A stretch of 64,000 bases of DNA from Agilicoccus flavus (GTDB lineage Bacteria; Actinomycetota; Actinomycetes; Actinomycetales; Dermatophilaceae), in assembly GCF_014857905.1 (NCBI RefSeq), contig NZ_JACYXE010000002.1, forward strand, positions 62,001-126,000, given 5' to 3'. Positions 7,831 through 17,078 of the stretch are shown piece by piece. A program made the position numbers and the translations under genes. The stretch's first letter is position 1, and the number at the start of each line of letters is the position of its first letter. The notes below the pieces were generated by a model. It was given only the letters and a program-made list of their open reading frames with translations, was not told where the DNA came from and ran no database searches.

Positions 7831-9054
7831 GTGAGCTCCTCGCGCATCCGCCCTCGTCGCGCCGCCCCCGTGGTGGCGCTCGCCCTGGCCGCCGCCACCG
7901 CCCTGGGGGGCCTCGGCCCCGTGACCTCCGCCGCCGCCGGTCCGGCGTTCACCGTCCCGGCGGCCACGGCGGCCACGGCGCCCGCCACGGCGGTCGTGCC
8001 CCGCTCGGCCCCGGCCGCGGCCCCGGCGACCGCCCTCACCGCCCCGGTGCTCGCCACCGCCGCGGGCCCCCTCGCCGCCCTCGCCGCCCCGGCCACCGCG
8101 CCGGCCGCGCCCGCGGCGAGCACCCGCACGACGGCGAAGACCCGCATCCTCGGGGCGAACCGCAGCAAGACGCGCTGGTTCTCGGGCGTGTGGACCGGCG
8201 GGTACATGTCGGGGGCGCGCGCGGAGGCCTTCGGCCGCTGGCGCGGCACGCCGACCGACGCGGTGACCACCTATCCCGAGTACGACACGTGGGCGACCAT
8301 GCTCGACTCCGAGTGGCACGTCGCGACGTTCGACTCCTTCACGGGCCGCCTCGTCTACGGCCTGCCGATGCTCCCCCGCCGCGGCGGCGGCAGCCTCGCC
8401 GACGTCGCGAAGGGCCGCTACGACCGGGTGTGGCGCAAGATCGCCACCGACCTCGTGCGGCACCGGCGCGGGAACGCGATCGTGCGGATCGGCTTCGAGG
8501 GCAACGGCGACTGGTTCCGGCACGGCGGGACGGCCGCCACGGCCGCGACGTACCGCGCCGCGTTCCGCCGGGTCGCGACGACGATGACGCGGACCGCGCC
8601 GCGCCTCGTCATCGACTTCGACATCACCTGCGGCTACTCGATGCCGGGGTCGCGGCACCGTCTCGACAGCCTGACGAAGCTGTACCCCGGCGACGACGTC
8701 GTCGACGTGGTCGGCTGCGACGTGTACGACGAGATCCCCACCCGGGCCCGGAACGCGCGGGAGTGGGCGCGGGCGCTGCGGCCGGCCGGCTCGCCGGGCC
8801 TGGCCGACGTCGCCGCGTTCGCGCGCGCCCACCGCAAGGGCATGACGATCCCGGAGTGGGGGGTCGCCACCCGCGGCCGCAGCGGCTACGGCGACAACCC
8901 GTACTTCGTCGCCGCGATGCGCGCCTGGATGCGGCACCACACCGACGTCCTCGTGCTCGAGAACTACTTCAACGACACCGACGCGCACATCCGCAGCGAC
9001 ATCTGGGGCGGGCAGAACCCGCGCTCCGCGGCCGAGTACCGCCGCCAGTGGTGA
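7831..9054 (+). CDS. Secreted glycoside hydrolase, GH26-like
   Basis: 407 residues from GTG at 7831, with GGGGGAG just upstream. An Arg-rich start and a hydrophobic stretch (about residues 11-36) look like a signal peptide; an Ala/Pro/Thr linker follows to about residue 100. The catalytic part (about 103-407) follows the GH26 / TIM-barrel pattern: RIGFEGNGDWF places Glu223 as the likely acid/base, YPGDDVVDVVGCDVYD matches the family strand before the substrate Asp/Tyr, and PEWGV places Glu342 as the likely nucleophile. Relatives cut beta-mannans or related glycans. Its place inside the polysaccharide locus suggests trimming or release of the polymer made here (inference). A strong hairpin follows the stop codon. 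Confidence 0.8.
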   Translation: MSSSRIRPRRAAPVVALALAAATALGGLGPVTSAAAGPAFTVPAATAATAPATAVVPRSAPAAAPATALTAPVLATAAGPLAALAAPATAPAAPAASTRTTAKTRILGANRSKTRWFSGVWTGGYMSGARAEAFGRWRGTPTDAVTTYPEYDTWATMLDSEWHVATFDSFTGRLVYGLPMLPRRGGGSLADVAKGRYDRVWRKIATDLVRHRRGNAIVRIGFEGNGDWFRHGGTAATAATYRAAFRRVATTMTRTAPRLVIDFDITCGYSMPGSRHRLDSLTKLYPGDDVVDVVGCDVYDEIPTRARNAREWARALRPAGSPGLADVAAFARAHRKGMTIPEWGVATRGRSGYGDNPYFVAAMRAWMRHHTDVLVLENYFNDTDAHIRSDIWGGQNPRSAAEYRRQW

Positions 9055-9090
9055 CACCGGCCCCGGCGGGCGCGCTCGCCCCCTGATCGA

Positions 9091-9132
9091 CGACGACGCC
9101 CCGCCACCGGGATCGGTGGCGGGGCGTCGTCG
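9091..9132. terminator. Bidirectional hairpin terminator
   Basis: A perfect 18-bp stem (9091-9108 with 9115-9132) around a 6-base loop lies between the convergent genes ending at 9054 (+) and 9149 (-). There is no T tract, as is common in high-GC actinobacteria. Confidence 0.85.
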
Positions 9133-9148
9133 TGCGGGTCGGCCCGGG

Positions 9149-10228
9149 TCAGCGCGTGCGCGTGTCGCCGCTCGCGGTGCGGGGGGTCCGGCCGAACACG
9201 TATCCCTCGATGAAGCCCAGGCCCCAGCCGTAGTGCATCGCCGCGAACGAGGCGGGCAGGGTGGGCAGGTCGGTCGGGGCCGACCGGTCGCGCTCCGACC
9301 AGGCCTTGGCGGTCGCGACGCCGAGCCCGAGCACGTACGGCGAGTAGGCCGCGGCCGCGAACCGCGGGAACCGCAGACCCAGCAGCGCGAGGCCGGCCGT
9401 GCCCACGACGGCGACCGGGGCCGCCAGGTGACGCGGGCGGATGGCGGCGCGCCCGTTCTTGCGGGCCATCGCCGCCTTGCCGCGCCCGTAGCGGCGGTAC
9501 TGCCGGGCCAGCTCCGCCGCGGTCCGGCGCACGTGCCAGTCGATGTGCATCGCCGGCTCGAACCCGAGGGTCGCGCCCGTGGCGAGGATGCGGTGGTCGA
9601 AGTCGACGTCCTCGTTGACGAGGAGCGTCTCGTCCCAGCCCCCGACGCCGCGGGCCACGTCGGTGCGGTACACGCCGAACGACGCGTGGTCTGTGAGTTG
9701 GTAGCTCGTGCCGAAGTGGTTGATCGAGTCGCCGACCCCGAACGGGCTCGACAGGGCGAGCGCGACGGCGCGGCCCGTGGCCGAGTCGCTCACGCCGCGG
9801 CGCAGGCCGCCGACGCCGGCCAGCGCGGCGTCGCGGCGCAGGTGGGCGACGCCCCGGGCGAGGTAGTCGGGGCTCACCGTCGCGTGCGCGTCGATGCGGC
9901 CCACGAACTCTCCTCGCGCCGCGGCCAGGCCGACGTTGAGGGCCGCCGGGATCGTCACCTGCGGGTTGTCGAGGAGACGGACCCGGGGGTCCTCCTGCGC
10001 GAGGCGCGTGACGATCGCCGCCGTCGCATCGCTGGAGCGGCCGTCGACGACGAGCACCTCGACGTCGACGTCGGCCTGCTCCAGCGCCGAGCGGACGGCC
10101 CCCTCGATCGAGGCCTCCTCGTTGAGGGCGGGCATGATGACGCTGACGAGGCCGGGCGTCGTCTCCGGCGCCGACTGCTCGGCCGGGGTGGTCGGCGTGG
10201 ACTCCGCCGGGGTCACGGGCGTGGTCAT
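9149..10228 (-). CDS. Family-2 glycosyltransferase, ExoA-like
   Basis: 359 residues. After a Thr/Pro/Glu-rich leader of about 25 residues the GT-A fold begins with VSVIMPALNEEASIEGAV; the metal-binding region is RIDAHA and the catalytic acidic motif is VNEDVDFDHR. Basic segments (RTAAELARQYRRYGRGKAAM) precede C-terminal hydrophobic stretches (about 275-310) that would anchor it in the membrane. The arrangement resembles the ExoA-type succinoglycan glycosyltransferases. ATG at 10228 gives the full leader and has GGAAGG upstream. It is the last gene of the Wzz-Wzy-GT2 group read leftwards from 12754. Confidence 0.87.
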   Translation of the reverse strand: MTTPVTPAESTPTTPAEQSAPETTPGLVSVIMPALNEEASIEGAVRSALEQADVDVEVLVVDGRSSDATAAIVTRLAQEDPRVRLLDNPQVTIPAALNVGLAAARGEFVGRIDAHATVSPDYLARGVAHLRRDAALAGVGGLRRGVSDSATGRAVALALSSPFGVGDSINHFGTSYQLTDHASFGVYRTDVARGVGGWDETLLVNEDVDFDHRILATGATLGFEPAMHIDWHVRRTAAELARQYRRYGRGKAAMARKNGRAAIRPRHLAAPVAVVGTAGLALLGLRFPRFAAAAYSPYVLGLGVATAKAWSERDRSAPTDLPTLPASFAAMHYGWGLGFIEGYVFGRTPRTASGDTRTR

Positions 10229-10242
10229 GGTGTCCTTCCGGG

Positions 10243-11547
10243 TCAGGAGGGGACGTGGCGGCGCGCGGCGCGCCGGGGGCGGAGCCGCTTGAGCAGGCCC
10301 GGCGGGGGTTCCCGCCGCTGCGGGCCGGTCCCGTTCGGCCGGTCGCCGCGCAGGGCCGGGGCGAAGAGCGTGACCAGCAGGTACGCCGGCACCATGAGCG
10401 GCTGGGCGGGCGGCTGGATGATCGCCATGGAGGCGAGCACCGTCATGCCCAGGGCCGGCTCCGGGGAGCGCACGTAGCTGACGACGAAGACGAGGAAGAG
10501 CAGGGCGCCGACGACGAGGCCGTAGTCGTAGAAGACCTTGCCGATCGTCGGTACGACGAGCCCCCGGACACCCGACCCCCCGACGATGAGGTGCGAGGAG
10601 CCCGCACCGCCGCCGAAGAGCACGCGTGGCCAGTCCTCGATCCAGCGCGGCCACAGGTACACGTACGGCTCGAACGTGCGCAGCGCGGTGGACGAGTTGG
10701 AGCTCGAGCCCTCCGAGAGCCGGGTCCAGATCTGTTGCCCGACCTGCGTCGGTGCGGCGATGAACCCGAGGATGACCGCGGGGACGAGGTAAGGACGCAG
10801 GAGGCGACCCTGGCGGCACAGCACCATGACGACGACGCCCGCGAGGACGATAGCGAAGCCCGACCCGCCGACGGTGACGATCATGCCGGCCGCCATCCAC
10901 GCGATCTTCCACACGCTCGCGCTCGTGAGCAGGCCCGCCATGATGCACATGCCGAGCGTGAACGACATGAACGACGGTTCGAGCGCGACCCAGCCGTTGG
11001 ACTTGTACAGCGGGCTGTCGTAGAAGATCGGGTAGGAGATGACGAAGTCCTGGACCAGGAGGTCCGAGGGCAGCGCCTCACCGAGGTAGTCGCGGTACGG
11101 CAGCCCCGCCACCTGCGAGGCGAAGAAGAACACCGACAGCGAGGCGATCCACACCCCGATCGTCGTGATCGCCCGCAGCGCGCGGTTGAACGTCTCCCGG
11201 CTCCGGTCGGCGAACATGAAGCACATCGGCACCCAGATGACCATCCAGAAGGCCCAGCTGCCGGGGCTGATGTACAGCTGGTCGACCCAGAGGATCTGGG
11301 GGACGACCATGAACGCCGCGGCGCCGGCCGCGAAGACCCACAGCGACATGCGCCGGGGTTCGATGACCAGGACCTTGGCCCGCCACGCGAAGACGAGCCA
11401 CGCGAGGGTGATCGGGACGGTCAGGGGGATCGAGATCCCCGGCAGCGAGATGCGCTGCAGGAGGAAGTTGAGGACGTAGAGCCACGCGATCCACGGGACG
11501 GGATCGGGCCCGCGACGAGCCGCGGTGCGCTCGACCCGCCCCCGCAC
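10243..11547 (-). CDS. Polytopic membrane protein, putative Wzy-type polymerase
   Basis: 434 residues, about ten hydrophobic segments, with a large extracytoplasmic loop near the middle (ISYPIFYDSPLYKSNGWVAL followed by EPSFMSF) of the type seen in O-antigen polymerase-like proteins of Gram-positive bacteria. The C-terminus is a basic tail (PGLLKRLRPRRAARRH). The start is uncertain: GTG at 11547, with GGAG eleven bases upstream, removes an implausible upstream extension. It lies between the chain-length protein and a family-2 glycosyltransferase, the expected place for Wzy. The match to the Wzy/O-antigen ligase fold is by topology and context; the classical ligase motifs seen in the gene at 3077-4624 are weak here. 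Confidence 0.75.
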   Translation of the reverse strand: MRGRVERTAARRGPDPVPWIAWLYVLNFLLQRISLPGISIPLTVPITLAWLVFAWRAKVLVIEPRRMSLWVFAAGAAAFMVVPQILWVDQLYISPGSWAFWMVIWVPMCFMFADRSRETFNRALRAITTIGVWIASLSVFFFASQVAGLPYRDYLGEALPSDLLVQDFVISYPIFYDSPLYKSNGWVALEPSFMSFTLGMCIMAGLLTSASVWKIAWMAAGMIVTVGGSGFAIVLAGVVVMVLCRQGRLLRPYLVPAVILGFIAAPTQVGQQIWTRLSEGSSSNSSTALRTFEPYVYLWPRWIEDWPRVLFGGGAGSSHLIVGGSGVRGLVVPTIGKVFYDYGLVVGALLFLVFVVSYVRSPEPALGMTVLASMAIIQPPAQPLMVPAYLLVTLFAPALRGDRPNGTGPQRREPPPGLLKRLRPRRAARRHVPS

Positions 11548-11614
11548 GGAGAGGTTCTCCGTGGGGGCGAGCGTGGCGCGGCTGGTCAGGGGGTCGGCCC
11601 GGTCGGTGCCGACG

Positions 11615-12754
11615 TCAGTTGTCGACGACGACGTAAGTGCGGTCACCGAACTGGGGTGCGTGCTCGTCGAGCCACTCGAACCGGGTCTTGTGCGGGCGCA
11701 CCAGGACCATGAGAACCGAGCGGGGGTCGCGGGCGACGCGCTTGACGATCGCCCCGGACAGCGGCGTCTGCAGCACGGTGACCGTGTGCCCGCCGCGAGG
11801 GACGTCGGCGCCGAACTGGGCCACGTCCTCGGTGATCGCCGTGTCGCGCCCGGCGGCGTGGACGCCCGAGGTGACGGGGTCGACGAGACCGCGGACGGCG
11901 CCCGCCGGCACCCGCACACCCGAGAGGACGATGCGGTCGGCGGAACCGGCCTCCATGCTCATGATGGCGGGCACGTCGCGCGCCGGGATGAACTCGATGT
12001 CGGGGTAGAGGCGACGCATCTCGCGCAGCGAGCCCATGCGGCCGCGGCGGCCGCCGAAGAGCAGCGCGAGGGCGATGCCGAGCAGGGCGCCACCGATGAG
12101 GCCCATGCCGGCGAGCAGCACCGGGGACGTCGAGCTCACCTGGGAGGCGTCGGCGCGCTGGAGCAGCGAGAGCTGACGCGACTGCACCAGCAGGTTGCCC
12201 TGGGTGTCGGCGAGCTGGCCGCCGAGCCGGAGGACGCGCTGCGCCTCGGCCTCGGGGTCGGCGAGCTTGGCCGCGCCGATGAGCCTCTCGGTGCTCGCCG
12301 TCACGGCGTTGAGCTCGTTCTGCAGGCGCCCCGCGCTGACGCCCACGCCGGCCTCGGCGATGGCGTTCGCGTCGGCGACCGCGACCTTGGCGTCGGGGTC
12401 GGTCACGACGACCGACAGGATCGACGAGTTCGAGACGTTCGTGATCTTGGTCCGGGCGCGCAGGACGGCCTCCGGCACGTTGCGCTTGGCGGCGGCGGCG
12501 GCGAACACCTCGTGGGTGTCGAGTTCGGCCATCGCGCTCTGCGCCTGCTGCGTCGTGGCGTCGGGGTTCTCTCCCGAGCTCTGCACCCGCAGCATCGCCT
12601 GGGCGGTGCTCGGGGTGCGGGCCCCGGCCACACCGCCGATCAACGCCCCGATCAGCGCGAGCACGGTGGGCACCCACCACCACCGACGCAACGTCTCGCC
12701 CAGCGACCGCCCCCACGGGTCGATATTGGTCTCGGCCTGATTGGCCACTGTCAT
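11615..12754 (-). CDS. Wzz-like chain-length determinant / polysaccharide co-polymerase
   Basis: 379 residues. An N-terminal cytoplasmic stretch ends in LRRWWWVPTVLALIGALIGG (first membrane segment, about residues 24-46). A mainly helical extracytoplasmic domain follows (about 47-215), then a second membrane segment SPVLLAGMGLIGGALLGIAL and a C-terminal cytoplasmic domain of about 130 residues. The topology is that of Wzz / Wzc-N proteins that set glycan chain length. The C-terminal domain has no Walker A motif and no tyrosine cluster, so it is not a bacterial tyrosine kinase. It is the first gene of a leftward group with the putative polymerase and a GT2 enzyme. A plausible promoter lies at 12812-12839. 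Confidence 0.85.
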   Translation of the reverse strand: MTVANQAETNIDPWGRSLGETLRRWWWVPTVLALIGALIGGVAGARTPSTAQAMLRVQSSGENPDATTQQAQSAMAELDTHEVFAAAAAKRNVPEAVLRARTKITNVSNSSILSVVVTDPDAKVAVADANAIAEAGVGVSAGRLQNELNAVTASTERLIGAAKLADPEAEAQRVLRLGGQLADTQGNLLVQSRQLSLLQRADASQVSSTSPVLLAGMGLIGGALLGIALALLFGGRRGRMGSLREMRRLYPDIEFIPARDVPAIMSMEAGSADRIVLSGVRVPAGAVRGLVDPVTSGVHAAGRDTAITEDVAQFGADVPRGGHTVTVLQTPLSGAIVKRVARDPRSVLMVLVRPHKTRFEWLDEHAPQFGDRTYVVVDN

Positions 12755-13100
12755 CCCCCTCGTTCGTGCAGCTTCGGCGGTCGATGTCGTCCCGCCGAGT
12801 CAACCTCCCCCACTTTAGCGAACTTTGGCGGCCGTCCAACTTGGAGCTGGACGGTCGTATGAGTCCGCGGGCGTCGAAGATGCGGTCGCGTGGGCCGTGA
12901 CGTCGTCTCCCCGCGTCGGCGACCACCTACGGCGACAACGGAACCGGTCGAGGACCGGCATCGGCGGTCGCGCCGGGCACATGCCGGCCCCGGATGTATC
13001 CATGGGGGAAAGCAGGGGGTGACCGTGGCCCGTCACCGCCTTCCGGACGTCGCGGACGAGCGCGGATACCCTGGCCGAAGTCGTAACCCCGTGATCGACC
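12755..13100. other. 346-bp divergent intergenic region
   Basis: It separates the leftward Wzz-group from the rightward glycosyltransferase-flippase pair. It holds the leftward promoter described separately, a 7-bp inverted repeat (CCGTCCA at 12832-12838 with TGGACGG at 12848-12854) that overlaps that promoter's -35, and a weak rightward -10 candidate TACCCT at 13067-13072. No ORF here is convincing. Confidence 0.6.
12812..12839 (-). promoter_or_regulatory. Putative promoter of the Wzz-like gene group
   Basis: Read leftwards: TTGGAC (12839-12834), a 16-base spacer, then TAAAGT (12817-12812), about 57 bases before the ATG at 12754. The -35 overlaps a 7-bp inverted repeat that could be an operator. 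Confidence 0.4.
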
Positions 13101-14378
13101 ATGAGGACACCCCCCACCGTGCGCATCCTGATGCTGACCAACAGCTATCCGACGCGCCACAGCCCGAGCGGGGCGGCCTACATCACGTCGCGCATCGATG
13201 CGTTCGCCTCGCTGGGCGACTCCGGCGCCCCGGTCGACCTGACGGCCCTGGCCCTGCGGCCCGTCCAGCCATGGTGGCTCGACGTCGTCCGTCGTGTCGT
13301 GCGGGCGACGCCCGGAGCCGGCCTGGCCCTCGCCGACGAGGAGCGTTACGGCGAGGTGCGCGTCTCGTGGGGCGTCGCCGACGTCGTCCGCGGAAGGCGC
13401 GGACGCCGGCCCGAGGGTGCGGTGCGCTCCGCGGTGCAGGGGGTCCTGGCGCATCCCGCCGTCGCCCGGGCCCGATCGGGCGAGGAACAGCCCTTCGACG
13501 TGGTGCACGCGCACGGCATGTACACGATGCCGGCGGGGGAGGTCGCTCGTCGGGTGGCGGCCGAGCTGGGGGTCCCGTTCGTCGTCTCCCTGCACGGGAG
13601 CGACGTCGAGGTCGCAGCCCGCGCCGACCCCGAGGCGGCCGCCGCGACGCTTCGACAGGCCGCCGCGACGACGTACGTGAGCGACGCCCTGCGCCGGACC
13701 GCCACCGGCCTGGGGCTGCCGACCGCGACGGCCACCGTCATTTCGAACGGCGTCGACCTCGCCCGCTTCCGTCCGCCCGCCGACGACTCTTGCGTCGACC
13801 CGGGACGACGGCCCGGGACGGCCGGGTCCCCCGTCCGCATCCTCTTCGCCGGGAACCTCCTCCCGGTCAAGGGCGCCGACCGTCTCCCGGCTCTCGTCGG
13901 CGCGATCGAGAGCCTCGGAGGGGAGGCGGACCTCACGGTGGCGGGAGACGGACCCCTGCGAACTTCCCTGACGTCCCGACTGCCGCGCGCCCGCTTCACC
14001 GGACGGGTGCCGCAGGACGAGCTCGCGCGCCTCATGCGCTCCGCCGACGTGCTCGTGGCCCCCAGCCGGTCGGAGGGTTGGGGCTGCGTCGTCACCGAGG
14101 CGTACGCCAGCGGGACGCCGGCGGTGGCCTTCGGGGTGGGTGGTCTCCCCGAGGCGCTGCTCGGCTCCGACGGACTCGTCCCGCCGCCGGGCTCGCAGGA
14201 GTCGGACGATCCGGACGCCGAGGCGGCCGCGATCGTCCGTTTCGCCCGCGCCGTCCTGGACGTGGCCGCCGCGCCGCCCACCGCGGACGCCATGGCGGCC
14301 CATGTCCGGCCCCACGGATGGGCCGACGTCGCCCGCGCCGAGCTGGACGTCCTGCGCGCGGCTGTCGGGCCGGCGTGA
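13101..14378 (+). CDS. Glycosyltransferase, GT4 family
   Basis: 425 residues. GT-B architecture: VRILMLTNSYPTRHSPSGAAY begins the acceptor domain; VHAHGMYTMPAGEVAR and LHGSDVEV are typical of GT4; the hinge VISNGVDLARFRPP leads to the donor domain with LFAGNLLPVKGAD and the EX7E region at SRSEGWGCVVTEAYASGTPAV. Start ATG at 13101. Its stop overlaps the GTG of the flippase (GTGA at 14375), so both are made together. A Wzx coupled to a single transferase is a common capsule-locus arrangement. Donor sugar unknown. Confidence 0.9.
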   Translation: MRTPPTVRILMLTNSYPTRHSPSGAAYITSRIDAFASLGDSGAPVDLTALALRPVQPWWLDVVRRVVRATPGAGLALADEERYGEVRVSWGVADVVRGRRGRRPEGAVRSAVQGVLAHPAVARARSGEEQPFDVVHAHGMYTMPAGEVARRVAAELGVPFVVSLHGSDVEVAARADPEAAAATLRQAAATTYVSDALRRTATGLGLPTATATVISNGVDLARFRPPADDSCVDPGRRPGTAGSPVRILFAGNLLPVKGADRLPALVGAIESLGGEADLTVAGDGPLRTSLTSRLPRARFTGRVPQDELARLMRSADVLVAPSRSEGWGCVVTEAYASGTPAVAFGVGGLPEALLGSDGLVPPPGSQESDDPDAEAAAIVRFARAVLDVAAAPPTADAMAAHVRPHGWADVARAELDVLRAAVGPA

Positions 14379-15865
14379 GTCACGACGCGCCGCGGGCGGG
14401 CCGACCGTGGCTCCTCGACCTCGAGGCGCCACCGTCGGCGTCGCTCGCCTCCAGAGGGGTCACGAGCTTCGTCGGTCTCGCCGCCCAGGGTCTCATCCGG
14501 CTCGCGGTCGGCGTCGCGGTCGGCCGCTTGGCCGGTTCGGCGGCGCTCGGGGTCGTCGCGGCCGGACTCGCGACGGCGCAGTTCCTCATCCTGCTCGGCC
14601 CGACGACCAGCGGTCAGGCGGCCTCTCGCTTCATCGCGCGGGCCCGCGGCCGGGACGACGCCGGAGAGGTCCACTCGGCGGCCGCCCACCTGGCCCGCCG
14701 TGTCGCCGGCGCCACCCTCGGACTCGCCGTGGTGGCGTTCGTCGTCGTCGTGGCACGCGGGCAGGGAGCCTCGGGTGCGGCGTGTGTCGCCGCACTGCTC
14801 GTGGGGTTGGCCGGGCAGCAGTTCACGCGCGGGGTCCATTACGGCGTCGGGGCCGTCGGGCGCGTGGTGCTCCTCGATGTCGTGCTCAGTTCGCTGGGGT
14901 TCATCGGCCTCGTCGCGGCACTGCAGGCCGGCGTGCGGGGTCTGACGCTGCTCCTTCCGCTCGCCGTGGCCTACCTGGTGCTCACCCTCCTGTGCTGGCC
15001 CTTCGCCGCTCGGACCGACGTGTCGGTCGACGACAGGCGGGCGCTGCGGGGTGAGATCGACCGCTTCGTCGTGCTCGGTTCGCTGGGCACCCTGGCCAGC
15101 GCGGGCCTGGTCCAGCTCTCGATCCTCGTGACGGCCCGGCTGGGCGCGACCGCGGCCGGCGAGTACGCCGCGGCCTCGAACCTCGCCATGCCGCTGACCC
15201 TCGTCTCGGGCGCGCTCGCCCTGGTCCTGTATCCGGCCATGTCGGAAGCGGTGGGACACGGCGACGACGCGACAGTGGCGGCGCAGCTCGACCGGGGCGT
15301 CCGCGGCATCCTCCTGCTCGTGACCCCCGTCGCAGCCGGTCTGGCCCTGCTCTCCGACGTCGTCGTGGGGCTCGTCTACGGCGCCGGTTTCACCAGGGCG
15401 GCCGCGGGCGGCGGCGCCGCCGGTGACGTGCTGGCCGTCCTCGTGCTCGCCGTGCTCGCCGCGATGGTGGCGGTCCCGTGTGTCAACGCGCTGACCAGCG
15501 CCGATGAGCGCGGTATCGCGGAGATGGCTGCCGCCAGCGGCGTGGGCCTGCTCGTCGCGGGCGCGGGATGGGTTCTCGCGCTCGGCCGCGGGGACGTGCG
15601 CGTCGTCGCCTACGCCTACGCGGCGGGAGTCATCACGACCGCCGCGTACGCGATCGCCCGGGCGGCCAGACGATGGCACCCCCGGTGGATGCGGCCACTG
15701 CTCGGCGCGGCGGCGATGGCTGCCGCGGTCCCGCTCGTCCGGCAATCGAGCGACGAACCCGTCGCCCGTGCCCTCGCCGCCGTCGCGCTCGCCGCGGCGT
15801 GGGCGGCGCTGCTGGCGCCCGAATGCCGGCTCGTCCTGTCCCTCCTCAGACGCCGCGGCCGGTAG
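14375..15865 (+). CDS. Polysaccharide flippase, Wzx-like (MOP superfamily)
   Basis: 496 residues with roughly 12-14 hydrophobic segments. The N-terminal SRGVTSFVGLAAQGLIRLAV and the following GRLAGSAALGVVAAGLAT match the first two helices of Wzx/RfbX-type flippases. A second half with FVVLGSLGTLASAGLVQLSI repeats the pattern, as expected for a protein built from two bundles. It would move lipid-linked repeat units across the membrane. The GTG start at 14375 is fixed by the overlap with the upstream glycosyltransferase. The last 20 bases overlap the end of the convergent gene at 15846. Confidence 0.87.
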   Translation: MSHDAPRAGRPWLLDLEAPPSASLASRGVTSFVGLAAQGLIRLAVGVAVGRLAGSAALGVVAAGLATAQFLILLGPTTSGQAASRFIARARGRDDAGEVHSAAAHLARRVAGATLGLAVVAFVVVVARGQGASGAACVAALLVGLAGQQFTRGVHYGVGAVGRVVLLDVVLSSLGFIGLVAALQAGVRGLTLLLPLAVAYLVLTLLCWPFAARTDVSVDDRRALRGEIDRFVVLGSLGTLASAGLVQLSILVTARLGATAAGEYAAASNLAMPLTLVSGALALVLYPAMSEAVGHGDDATVAAQLDRGVRGILLLVTPVAAGLALLSDVVVGLVYGAGFTRAAAGGGAAGDVLAVLVLAVLAAMVAVPCVNALTSADERGIAEMAAASGVGLLVAGAGWVLALGRGDVRVVAYAYAAGVITTAAYAIARAARRWHPRWMRPLLGAAAMAAAVPLVRQSSDEPVARALAAVALAAAWAALLAPECRLVLSLLRRRGR

Positions 15866-17078
15866 AGGGTCGCGCGCGCCCGGTGTCGATCGGGTGCGGC
15901 ATCAGGTCGAATACCGATGCGTGGTTCCGGCCGGCCTGCCACGCGTCGTAGGCGTCGGCGACGCGTGCGCGCTCGGCCCGGCGCTCGTCGGGCGATCGAC
16001 GCGCCCGGTCCTGCAGCGCCCGAGCCCAGTCGGCCGGTTCCCGGGAGCCCACGACCTCGCCGCCGCCGGAGCGAAGGACCGGCGACCACGGCGTCGTGTC
16101 GGGCAGCAGGACGGGGCACCCCACCGACAGGGCCTCGGCGATCGTGTGGCCGAAGTTCTCGTGCGCCGTGGGGAACGCGAAGACATCGGCGGAGGAGAAC
16201 AGGGAGCGGACGCGGTCGCTGCGGACCGCGCCGGCGATGTCGACGCGATGCCCGGCGGTTCGGGCCGTCTCGGCGAGTCGTTCGCAGCGCGCGAGGTACG
16301 CGGCGTCCGGGGCGGCGCCGATGACGTCGATCCGGGTGGGCGTCGACACGCCCGAGAGCGCCTCGAGCAGCACGTCCACGCCCTTCTTGTCGGCGACCCG
16401 GCCTACGTAGACGATCCGCAGGCGGCCGTCGTCGGCTGTGGGGATCGGCGCACGCGTCGCCAGCTCGGGCAGCTCCACCTCGTTCTCGTGCACGACGATC
16501 TGCGCGCCGGGGACCACGCCCGCGATCTCGTCCGCTTCCAGGTTCGTGGACGCGTGCCACGTGACGCCCCGGAACAGACCGAGGAGACGCGCCGCGACGA
16601 GGAAGACGCGTTTCTTGTCCGGGCGGAGCGCGAGGGCTCCGCTGCCGAACTCGCCCCGGGGGGCGAGCAGGACCTGGCCGGGCCGCCACCCGAGCCGACG
16701 CGCCGCGAGTGGTGCGATCGTCGTCCAGGTCGGGAAGACGCCGTTGAGGTAGAGGACATCGGGTCGCAGGCGACCGACCGCGCGCCACGTGCGCCACCAG
16801 GAGGCCGCAGAGCCGGCGCGGGCGTACCAGACCTGCGCTCGGCCGACGGGTGTCCAGCGTTCCGTGGGGACGGGAAGCGGTTGGCGCTCACCCCAGTCGT
16901 GGTCTCCGGTTACGACGTGGACGTCGAGCCGGTCGCCGTGCCGGGCCACCATCGCGGCCACCGTCCGGATCGGGCCCCCGCCCCGGTACGCGGGCAGGTA
17001 GGCGGGTAACGCGGCCACCACCCGCAGTCGTCGGTCCGTGCCGCCCCTGGCGCCGGTCGGGTCGCTATCGCAACCCAT
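15846..17078 (-). CDS. Glycosyltransferase, GT4 family
   Basis: 410 residues. The N-terminus has the Gly-rich loop AYRGGGPIRTVAAMVARHGD, then VLYLNGVFPTW, a donor domain with IVYVGRVADKKGVDVLLEAL, and AHENFGHTIAEALSVGCPVL containing the EX7E motif. PDTTPWSPVL after it is common in this subgroup. ATG at 17078 overlaps the end of the FnlC gene by 14 bases. It is the last gene of the leftward FucNAc operon (22424 to 15846), so it may add the sugar next to FucNAc. It converges on the flippase gene with a 20-bp tail-to-tail overlap. Confidence 0.9.
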   Translation of the reverse strand: MGCDSDPTGARGGTDRRLRVVAALPAYLPAYRGGGPIRTVAAMVARHGDRLDVHVVTGDHDWGERQPLPVPTERWTPVGRAQVWYARAGSAASWWRTWRAVGRLRPDVLYLNGVFPTWTTIAPLAARRLGWRPGQVLLAPRGEFGSGALALRPDKKRVFLVAARLLGLFRGVTWHASTNLEADEIAGVVPGAQIVVHENEVELPELATRAPIPTADDGRLRIVYVGRVADKKGVDVLLEALSGVSTPTRIDVIGAAPDAAYLARCERLAETARTAGHRVDIAGAVRSDRVRSLFSSADVFAFPTAHENFGHTIAEALSVGCPVLLPDTTPWSPVLRSGGGEVVGSREPADWARALQDRARRSPDERRAERARVADAYDAWQAGRNHASVFDLMPHPIDTGRARPSTGRGV

